A model generated the notes under the pieces. It did not search any database, was not told the origin of the DNA, and worked only from the letters and a program-made list of their open reading frames with translations. A stretch of 64,000 bases of DNA from Pedobacter xixiisoli (GTDB lineage Bacteria; Bacteroidota; Bacteroidia; Sphingobacteriales; Sphingobacteriaceae). A program made the translations under genes and the position numbers. Position 1 is the stretch's first letter; every line of letters starts with the position of its first letter. Positions 59,801 to 64,000 of this stretch are shown piece by piece. The stretch is from NCBI RefSeq assembly GCF_900215335.1, contig NZ_OCMT01000003.1, positions 124,001 to 188,000 of the forward strand, read 5' to 3'.

Positions 59801-62375
59801 GCTTCCAGGATCGCTTGCAAGCGATCTGACCAAACAGCGCCTGCGCATTGCCCATGTCACTTTTGAAGAATTGTACGACGGAAACGACCAGACCTTCGAC
59901 CATGCCACGCATTACAGCTATGACATCCACGGGAATGTAAAGACTCTGGTGCAGGACAATCAAAAGATGGCCGTCAGCTTTCCTTCGATTGCGACTGGCC
60001 GTTTTAAGACTGTTGATTATTCCTATGACCTGTTGAGCGGAAACGTACACCGGGTCAGCATTCAGTCAGGCCAGCCCGATCAGTGGCACCATGCCTATAC
60101 GTATGATGCGGATAACCGCCTGCGCAAAGTCTACACCAACACCAGCCAGCCACTAACCAAGATCGGAAGGCTGACCCAGAACAAGGAAAATGAACTGGCG
60201 GTCAACTCCGACTGGCAGAATGATGCGCAGTATTATTTCTATGATCATGGGCCGTTAGCGCGTATGGAAGTCGGGCAAAATAACTTGCAGGGAGTCGATT
60301 ATCACTACAACCTCCAGGGTTGGATTATAGGAGCAAATTCATCCGTTCTCGATGCTGCGCATGATCCGGGCAAGGACAGTGGTCCGGGACTGAATGCCCT
60401 GTTCGCTAAAGATATCTTTGGTTTCGGACTGAATTACTACACCGGAGATTACACCACGATTTCTGGGGCTACTCCACGGGCTTCGGTAGCAAACGGAAGT
60501 CATCCTGATGACAACAGTAGAGATCTCTATAACGGGAATATCCGTTACATGCAAACTGCTATCACCAATCCGCTGGATCGAAGTGCGATGCCGATGGTCA
60601 ATGCCTATCGCTATGACCAATTGCAGCGCTTGTCTGAAAGCCGTAGTTATGAAGCCGGGTTAAGCTCAAACGAGTGGAACCCTAAAACCTACAATGATGA
60701 ATACCATAATACATTCACGTATGATGGCAGCGGTAATATCCTCACCCAAAATCGCCACAGACGCGATGGAACCCAGATCGAAAACTTAAAATACAACTAC
60801 CAGCGTAATAGCAATGATCAAGTGATCCGAAACCGCTTGTACCACGTCAACGACGATATTTCAAGCGGACTAGACAGCACGGACATTGACGACATGGGAG
60901 CATTCGATGCTGCAGCAAACACCATCAACTCGAACAACAACTACGTATATGATGCACAGGGTCGATTGGTGAAAGACCGGCAGGAAGAAATCGACACGAT
61001 TATCTGGACGGCCACCAATAAGATCAAAGAGATCCGAAGAACGGCTTCCTCACAAAAAATGAACCTGGAATTCGACTACGATGCGTTAGGTCAGCGTATC
61101 GCAAAGCATGTATACGAAAACCAAACTTTGTCTTTAGTAAGATCCTCGTACTATGTCATAAGTGCTGATAAGAATACAGTCCTCGTTTACGAACATGAAA
61201 TCAAACCACAAGCTCCAAGAAATGCTGTTTTCTTCCGGCTTGCAGAGCGAAATATTTATGGTGAGAAACGAATGGGTACAGTTAACGACACGGTCAACAT
61301 GGTGTTGCCTAATCTATTACCAAGTTATGGTCTTCTCGGCAACCGAAGCTATGAGTTCTCCAACCATTTAGGGAATGTATTGATGGTGAGCAGTGATATC
61401 TTGTATCCTATTAGCTCAGGTGGAAGCTCGATTGACGGCTACGAAGTGGGGATTAACCAGGCGACCGATTATTCTCCATTTGGAGTGCAATTGGATGGCA
61501 GAACGATCTCTAATCCATTCGCAGATCAACACCGTTATGGTTTCCAGGGACAGGAAAAAGATAATGAGATCAAAAGTGAAGGAAACTCGTTGAATTACGA
61601 ATACCGCATGCATGATCCGCGCATAGGTAGATTTTTTGCTACAGATCCGCTAGAAGAAGATTATCCATGGAATACTCCATATGCTTTCTCTGAAAATCGT
61701 CTTCTGGACGGAGTTGAACTAGAAGGCCTAGAATGGAGCAGAGTCAATGAAAAAGGAGATGAAGTTTGGTTTATTTCTGATCTAATTTCTGAAAGTCTTG
61801 ATTACATACCAGGTGTGGGCACACTTAAAGGAGTATTAGAAGCGTGGGATGGCGAACGCGCATTTACGGGTGACCCTCTAAATACGTGGGAACGCGGAAT
61901 TGGAATGATCCCTTATGTCTCTAAAGTGCCTATTGTCAAAAAAACATTGAAAGCCGCAACAAAAGTTGAAAAAGCGGTTGAACTTGAACAAAAAGTTGAG
62001 AAGAAGGTAACAACAGCAGTAAAAAAGTCAGTTTCCAGTTCTAACGGAAAAAAAGCTGCTACTGCACCAGTAGGAAGTAAAAAAATTACTTCCACGACTA
62101 ATAGCGGTGCAACAGCAAATAAAACGCTAACGCCGCCTGGAAAGGGAAAAGGATCAGTCGCACCAAAAGATCGAGATCCAAAACGGGTGTATACAAAAAA
62201 ACAAAGACAAGATTTACTGGATGAACAAGATGGAAAGTGCTTATCTTGTGGAGATAAAAAAACTGTTGACGAAGTGGATGGACATCACATAAAACGTCAT
62301 GCCGATGGTGGGCAAACAACAAAAGCAAATGGAGCTGCCCTCTGTAAAGATTGTCATAAGAAAATACATAAGTAG
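50808..62375 (+). CDS. Giant RHS polymorphic toxin with HNH nuclease tip (3855 aa)
   Basis: This 3855-residue protein carries a Sec signal peptide (LIFTGIILFFLAQTALAG). In order it has a fibronectin-like N-terminal region, a long Cys-rich region (about 600-1850) with two tandem modules near 1637-1800, a YD repeat (YNSLGQMVSTFTPD, near 1935), about 900 residues of beta-propeller repeats (1975-2890; DGGQTWKRV, IGQAGTVLKTTD, VVGSAGLYQHY), further YD repeats from 2897 (FFYDRLGRL, YVLYDALGRVYESGE), and the RHS core end (DYSPFGVQLDGR, YRMHDPRIGRFFATDPL, near 3555-3620). The tip is an HNH nuclease (3793-3855) with C3811, C3814, H3826, H3827, C3846, C3849 and H3850. Immunity follows 2 bp later. A DNA-degrading contact or secreted toxin is the likely role. 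Confidence 0.9.
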   Translation: MKTHYLKLIFTGIILFFLAQTALAGRGDKTKSIHTPSGGSPVVVGTSTAKDSIDLDLLSANQRDYNVLNRISFGVDIHYPEYVAGPQLVEISLNVKCWDVQLNALPDRNFRLRIAYYHQDTVKSRILDKFEFADAYKMVFQIDTIRVNGSITTTLPANLFVQGDIFTERYTELESGPVSNHYIQLLDTDCEGNDDGLRFEWKDVKGAEEYQVEFIYISNYGSGSTVIDPSQLRYDFRHNSTRITTANLHYDIPLVFDRGWVAYRVRAIGVDIDNPEHLIFGEWNNSDLGTIADLASSKKIEILDTYVHHGNLNWQYSANYAEQGKRSESIAYMDGTLRSRQQVTKSNAQNKVIVGETIYDHQGRPAINVLPVPIEDRDCGPQNGPSIKYYPEFNLNDSKIPYSKNDFDLSPSSEGDCSVSAAPMSTFNGASRYYSPTNSSQNMQQAYVPDAMQYPFQHIEYTPDQTGRISRQGGLGPDFQLGTGHETRFLYGNPNQLELNRLFGSEVGYSAHYQKNAVIDANGQVTVSYIDIEGRVVATALAGTAPKNLVTLKSSNEQKLQLEHILPDGTNQTVDELDNSITYSSSFLITSPTEFTMNYELFTSPMRDSCLQDICVDCVYELELSLKDDCGVNLLSDTLQHKTVGNFSRNPNGGYVFHAHCTTGSTFSPTTTVTLQIGKYTIAKKLTVVEEAVDAYLALIDSSECVLRYDDFLQAELQNVDSSICLIDCDNCLQQLGTLKEFVSNGHGTAAEFYARVEDCKQLCEDRVSDCSMYLTMMQLDMSPSGQYAEYLNSNGTLDLGKPLSILNTGNSLPIAAASWRNPVLVTPTGNQSIYVDAAGQRSKIYLSEDPNNPGTYLPAPLNSGMVQYDAATDQYFVYPEQLQTVVDFIDHFESSWALSLVKYHPEYCFYESCIGYEEKHSATDAFSSASFDELLYNTNTFAEAQALGFITGAGLPSNWFVPSGNNPMDSLKPWDPFVFYEEDFEANLCTGFGDKLRDKYNHFEYQFGDWYSMAEIAAYTVRCGSNFPSVPAVNCYNFGQLFNGVVDTNILNSEWRILKALYMSAKQGFQQDLARCKSILHCDAYNYCIGNTEYTPWPIFGYIQTSPSTQYYPFLDPGQPCSVFRSHLYRYKTKRFPNHEDAMAEDANSTAYELYLQTGQCPNAFALQHLLNELAQNSHLTAASYNLSSAAYLPALFQANNAYYNPGTSPALTYTATAGANTITANWNETASTLATLTLNKTASQNWNQVTGIVNLFATGQHTFTAEATYVNIANASIETFPISGSLSYFDLQGCTFEQECTSSQLALDLTTVFNVLNLDNALASTSPVDLVSYNSSAIGSVVNLTSLYIINAAHAGTSLSFVSQGNTYRIYNTSVPGNGGLYIKINNTVGNLSSPITGFGPIISTGTYSFEMKATQASGYPVTFEGILFQVHNGDTIGISAGNCDLPTPNQCEGHPFETFVDLQPLLRDVLKSYNGSSDIDLYASVFTTPAIVAALPFDQSETTSQDYGDSLVISAGDCDLILTMDTSGYKQFNNIQNLTGFKLVGDLNYQSAYTHFVALATFFTPAGNIQDTIYGTTCFSLKDCESCSGPVAGIANNTLIQVAVPIGSVSELESLIAALENNPEGSNPQETLPCPQKYDDYLNCLFNFNQSYTQFQLAQIPQDTFELHNYCQCVEGYCGLLSDILAGNLAFANQEHFNNYTSIGRFCGKDTINEPEDPCKLAYVDYLRCTSRFVEENTTSWTLSYIPRSAFDSLGLCNCVAAYCSALDAALAGLETFANQAEFDNYVFGKLNCTPVPPPPCTPTLLTGVIPEMPIVELENECISTQVNLAALNAQNAYAQYLDSINSLRRQKYLDHCLSTQERLMTSYNDREHHYMLYYYDLAGNLIKTVPPEGVELLPINSSSDNLNLQINGDRNDGIKTVFTSHRLQTRYEYNSLGQMVSTFTPDTDPMTAFEQTLPNGLNAKLVTKKIQMINAGLGYLAGSVDNRGYMYRTTDGGQTWKRVTNLVAADLKKIVMLDDNIGIAIGQAGTVLKTTDAGQNWDMVSTWNTAGMLEDLNDVAVLNPTSSPTIMVVGKNGLAANCTNFTASSPTFTMSNTGLSGDIVSIEASNGSFYCTAHHPVDELSKFYRFVSGAWTELPNVRTNNFSDVHFYGADAAYAADLEGRIYSNNAVAAPSSKWIHRSSNLADSILGIRFFNQQQGIALVQKNGLNKLFRTIDRAVNWTPLHDSSYHAVAISKNNAVAAAVGNNKRIAVIFPYASGTDQLVEVQAPSLAGNCTAVWVEETNGNVRLIVSDNSRIFYTQNALLQHPVWIEHNYSSIGTPIVKLDADLMPSGEIFGVAITASGQAWRLKRDLTSEVQLVTTAMSGSGYAGLSKGDHYFYLTFANSGGMRYVSKNATTTVSVLAGISYNAPFISAKSQRLVAASNTGDIGFVQLNSAGTTNVSSSVHTQKVYPDQINRLKKDVVSDKIFAFGNDGLVYHWDASVNSFRRITNYENNAIYDAHVNNAQVVIVGANGLAKKGTHTSYATLQMNAILTSSGQTVAQAIPQTDLYGVNITAGNRFYAVGQNGALIYSPNFTVTAPTYLSQGNTDLFGVALKNNAENVLIIGEHALLQEQFGAMPIVNSNLFVPPVLDFHFADAVLATVISENYVARSTDNGTATWKIVKPLGNQNPTATYAKVWTTSTGKSLLFGNANSLLHQMGSGSTTTAFPSSDVTAVSLGTNNQTIYLVDAGVVKRINLSSLAPTTLHSLSGSNTAHALKVFSNGDHIVVGSAGLYQHYNAAGTLLAYAHGLPAEDLNDLAFTDHLNGVIVGNGGTYYKAVNPTVSPTGFLQATQWQQVDLTATDPVGASPGTIHAVAYVSPVKILIGGKNASSSASNAYVRHIYDAGGRYSTRFFYDRLGRLVVSQNSRQEKQKRYSYVLYDALGRVYESGEKTENAGGTELRFKGIFGTEISGYFNPSAIDDTHLESWITASGDRSEVVRSYYDQTTITGLPGSLASDLTKQRLRIAHVTFEELYDGNDQTFDHATHYSYDIHGNVKTLVQDNQKMAVSFPSIATGRFKTVDYSYDLLSGNVHRVSIQSGQPDQWHHAYTYDADNRLRKVYTNTSQPLTKIGRLTQNKENELAVNSDWQNDAQYYFYDHGPLARMEVGQNNLQGVDYHYNLQGWIIGANSSVLDAAHDPGKDSGPGLNALFAKDIFGFGLNYYTGDYTTISGATPRASVANGSHPDDNSRDLYNGNIRYMQTAITNPLDRSAMPMVNAYRYDQLQRLSESRSYEAGLSSNEWNPKTYNDEYHNTFTYDGSGNILTQNRHRRDGTQIENLKYNYQRNSNDQVIRNRLYHVNDDISSGLDSTDIDDMGAFDAAANTINSNNNYVYDAQGRLVKDRQEEIDTIIWTATNKIKEIRRTASSQKMNLEFDYDALGQRIAKHVYENQTLSLVRSSYYVISADKNTVLVYEHEIKPQAPRNAVFFRLAERNIYGEKRMGTVNDTVNMVLPNLLPSYGLLGNRSYEFSNHLGNVLMVSSDILYPISSGGSSIDGYEVGINQATDYSPFGVQLDGRTISNPFADQHRYGFQGQEKDNEIKSEGNSLNYEYRMHDPRIGRFFATDPLEEDYPWNTPYAFSENRLLDGVELEGLEWSRVNEKGDEVWFISDLISESLDYIPGVGTLKGVLEAWDGERAFTGDPLNTWERGIGMIPYVSKVPIVKKTLKAATKVEKAVELEQKVEKKVTTAVKKSVSSSNGKKAATAPVGSKKITSTTNSGATANKTLTPPGKGKGSVAPKDRDPKRVYTKKQRQDLLDEQDGKCLSCGDKKTVDEVDGHHIKRHADGGQTTKANGAALCKDCHKKIHK

Positions 62376-62377
62376 AA

Positions 62378-63103
62378 ATGGAAAAAGAAGCATTGTTAAA
62401 AATTATTCGAAATAATATTCAGGGACATGGTTATCACTTGAATATTGTAAGTAGTCCCACCGAACCAAGATATGCTTATTCAATAGGCTTTCATGAAAAA
62501 TTCGGATTTGAGCTAATCTTTGCGGGCGGTCTTTATTATTTAGAGCAGGATCTGTTCACGATATTTGATAACATTAAATCACAAATTGAAGGTTCCATAA
62601 CTGAACTTGGGTCTGCAAATTTTGAAACTGACTTAGGTACATTTAGCCTTCAAAATGTTGATACTTCTTGGTCAAAAATAATGGGACTTGGAGCCTTTGA
62701 TTACTATCAAAATAAAGATATCGTCTTTTTTCAAGTTCTGCCTGATGAGGAACATCACACATTGGAAATACCAGATATGTCAATTGTGCGATCTCACGAC
62801 ACTGCTCCGATTTGGAAGTGGCTTGATAAAGAATGGGATTTACCAGTTCCAATTGGCGCAACTGTTGCTACTAATATTGAGGTATTATTTGGGGATGCAG
62901 TTACAGAATTAATGCGTTGGGAGGAAGACGAATGGGAAATGTTCTCTATTCCAGGTCCAGATGTTGAGGAAGAGGCGACACGCATAGTGTCCATAGCCAC
63001 CCTAATCAGTATAGACCCCACTTTAAATTCGACGATAACTATTGAGGTTGGAAAAGGTCTGTGGAGGGAAGATAGGGATTCTGAGTGGCAAAATTGGGGC
63101 TAG
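62378..63103 (+). CDS. DUF4262 immunity protein
   Basis: This 241-residue protein has the DUF4262 pattern near its N-terminus (IIRNNIQGHGYHLNIV, then RYAYSIGFHEKFGFELIFAG), which is a frequent immunity family beside polymorphic toxins. It starts 2 bp after the stop codon of the HNH-tipped toxin, so it is co-translated with it. It has no signal peptide, as expected for a cytoplasmic inhibitor of a nuclease that enters sister cells. The second half (residues about 150-241) is a separate acidic region that ends in a Trp-containing stretch (LWREDRDSEWQNWG). Confidence 0.85.
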   Translation: MEKEALLKIIRNNIQGHGYHLNIVSSPTEPRYAYSIGFHEKFGFELIFAGGLYYLEQDLFTIFDNIKSQIEGSITELGSANFETDLGTFSLQNVDTSWSKIMGLGAFDYYQNKDIVFFQVLPDEEHHTLEIPDMSIVRSHDTAPIWKWLDKEWDLPVPIGATVATNIEVLFGDAVTELMRWEEDEWEMFSIPGPDVEEEATRIVSIATLISIDPTLNSTITIEVGKGLWREDRDSEWQNWG

Positions 63104-63135
63104 TTATTATACTAGATTATCGTGATTCTAACAGC

Positions 63136-63648
63136 ATGAAAAAATCAATTTGTACCCTCTCACTTTATTTGATGTGCATTAGTTGCACATCAAATAATAG
63201 CTCCTTAGATTTAAAAGAAACAACTATTGCAAAGGATACTTTACAACATGAAGAGATTTTGAAAGATATGGACTACCCTCGTTCAAAAAATGTTAAAGCT
63301 GTTCAACTAAACTATTATAATGCTGATCAGCAGAAAGTCGCTGGTCTACAAAAGAACGATACTTTTATTCTTGGGATCACTTACAACGGCAAAAAGTTCC
63401 AACAATTAGCTAAATCAAATAAGATTTATCTGGAACCAGAGACAAAAAATTTTAAGATATTAAAAAGCCTTCCGGATAATAGGTATAAAATTTTTGTCGA
63501 GCCTTCCGCCGACACTTTAATATTTGACATACAGATATCATCAGATAAGTTCGTGTTCAATTCTTATTATTTAGACAACAACAGACAGATCCAGTATAAA
63601 ATTGTCGATAAGATCGGTTTGTGTAAAAAAATAGAAGTCGTGGATTGA
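63136..63648 (+). CDS. Small lipoprotein downstream of the immunity gene
   Basis: I use the ATG at 63136 (MKKSICTLSLYLMCISC), which gives a lipobox with Cys near residue 17; the frame is open further upstream but overlaps the immunity gene. The 170-residue product is Lys-rich and beta-like (TFILGITYNGKKFQQLAKSN, YKIFVEPSADTLIFDIQIS). No family is recognised. It is in the same direction as the toxin locus, 32 bp after the immunity gene, and ends at a strong terminator, so it may be a second immunity or accessory protein. Confidence 0.6.
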   Translation: MKKSICTLSLYLMCISCTSNNSSLDLKETTIAKDTLQHEEILKDMDYPRSKNVKAVQLNYYNADQQKVAGLQKNDTFILGITYNGKKFQQLAKSNKIYLEPETKNFKILKSLPDNRYKIFVEPSADTLIFDIQISSDKFVFNSYYLDNNRQIQYKIVDKIGLCKKIEVVD

Positions 63649-63678
63649 TCATAAATAATTAAGCCCACTACTTAGCGA

Positions 63679-63714
63679 GTAAGCCCCGTTCGATGAACGG
63701 GGCTTACTTTTTTT
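63679..63714 (+). terminator. Strong terminator ending the toxin locus
   Basis: GTAAGCCCCGTT (63679-63690) and AACGGGGCTTAC (63696-63707) form a 12-bp perfect stem with a 5-nt loop, followed by TTTTTTT. It lies after the lipoprotein gene and between convergent genes. Confidence 0.92.
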
Positions 63715-63722
63715 AATTGACT

Positions 63723-63995
63723 TTACTTGTCTTTACCGATCAATTTAAGTTTAGAACTCAGGTCGGTTAGTCCGGCCTTTTCGAGGCATTCTTGTGCAAT
63801 AGTCTTCAACTCGACCAGGGCATCTTCTGGAATACTCGCGAGAATTCCACCATCCTTTTCATCATCTTTTCCACTGAGTCCACGCTCGATCACACTGCTC
63901 AACAGCAGTACACTTTTTCGCGAAATCCTTAAGTCAATTTTCACCGCTTCCATCATGCCAGGTATGAGCAAAATCATGTCATACATCTGGCCCAC
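63723..63995 (-). CDS. Hypothetical protein at the right edge
   Basis: The frame codes for about 90 residues and stops at 63723. The first start is a GTG at 63995; the ATG at 63986 (MYDMILLIPGMMEAVKIDLR) is a better start. The frame is still open at the window edge, so a longer N-terminus is possible. The product is helical, with KSVLLLSSVIERGLSGKDDE, and has no signal peptide. No family is recognised. Its stop lies just after the terminator on the opposite strand. Confidence 0.5.
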   Translation of the reverse strand: MGQMYDMILLIPGMMEAVKIDLRISRKSVLLLSSVIERGLSGKDDEKDGGILASIPEDALVELKTIAQECLEKAGLTDLSSKLKLIGKDK

Positions 63996-64000
63996 TAAAC

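Overview
The window looks like part of a Bacteroidota chromosome, most likely from the Sphingobacteriaceae (Pedobacter or Sphingobacterium relatives). The evidence is a SusC/SusD pair with an ECF sigma factor and a FecR anti-sigma, a Bacteroidetes-type conjugation operon (TraE, F, G, I, J, K, M, N), and Bacteroidota-style RHS proteins. I see no rRNA, tRNA, CRISPR array, integrase or transposase. The assignments below rest on reading motifs and gene order; no database search was run.

Region 1 (1-21024, all minus strand) is the transfer operon of an integrative conjugative element or plasmid. In transcription order it has an anchored orphan, TraE, a DUF1896-like protein, a giant DarB-like methylase-helicase, a tandem-repeat orphan, TraF, TraG (VirB4-like ATPase), a single-repeat relative of the orphan, three TraI-like paralogues, TraJ, TraK, a TraL-position protein, TraM, TraN, an MT-A70 methyltransferase, a DUF3945 protein and a partial gene. 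A long hairpin followed by a T-run lies directly before traE and looks like an attenuator. No relaxase or coupling protein is visible. Region 2 (21025-24635) holds a GC-rich structured leader, a RadC-like gene, an XRE regulator and several orphans.

Region 3 (24722-38147) is a SusC/SusD nutrient-uptake locus: ECF sigma factor, FecR, SusC, SusD, a thioredoxin-fold protein, then, convergent, a small secreted cysteine-containing protein, a MauE-like membrane protein and a membrane-bound LytTR regulator. The sigma gene is separated from fecR by about 3 kb carrying a PD-(D/E)xK nuclease, its small partner and two orphans. Two copies of a 30-bp promoter-like element precede one orphan and fecR.

Region 4 (38191-40277) is a Fic protein with an AbiEi-like N-terminus. 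Six direct repeats with regular spacing sit directly upstream of its start, followed by an XRE regulator with its own palindromic operators.

Region 5 (40452-63648, plus strand) is a 23-kb polymorphic-toxin locus. It contains a protein with a coiled coil and an outer-membrane barrel, a small secreted protein, a 1883-aa RHS-type protein, a 318-aa protein with a YD repeat, another secreted protein, and a 3855-aa RHS protein with a Sec signal, a beta-propeller inserted between YD repeats and a C-terminal HNH nuclease. A DUF4262 immunity gene follows 2 bp later. This locus is the best candidate in the window for an undescribed system: a Sec-exported RHS toxin assembly with its own outer-membrane component.
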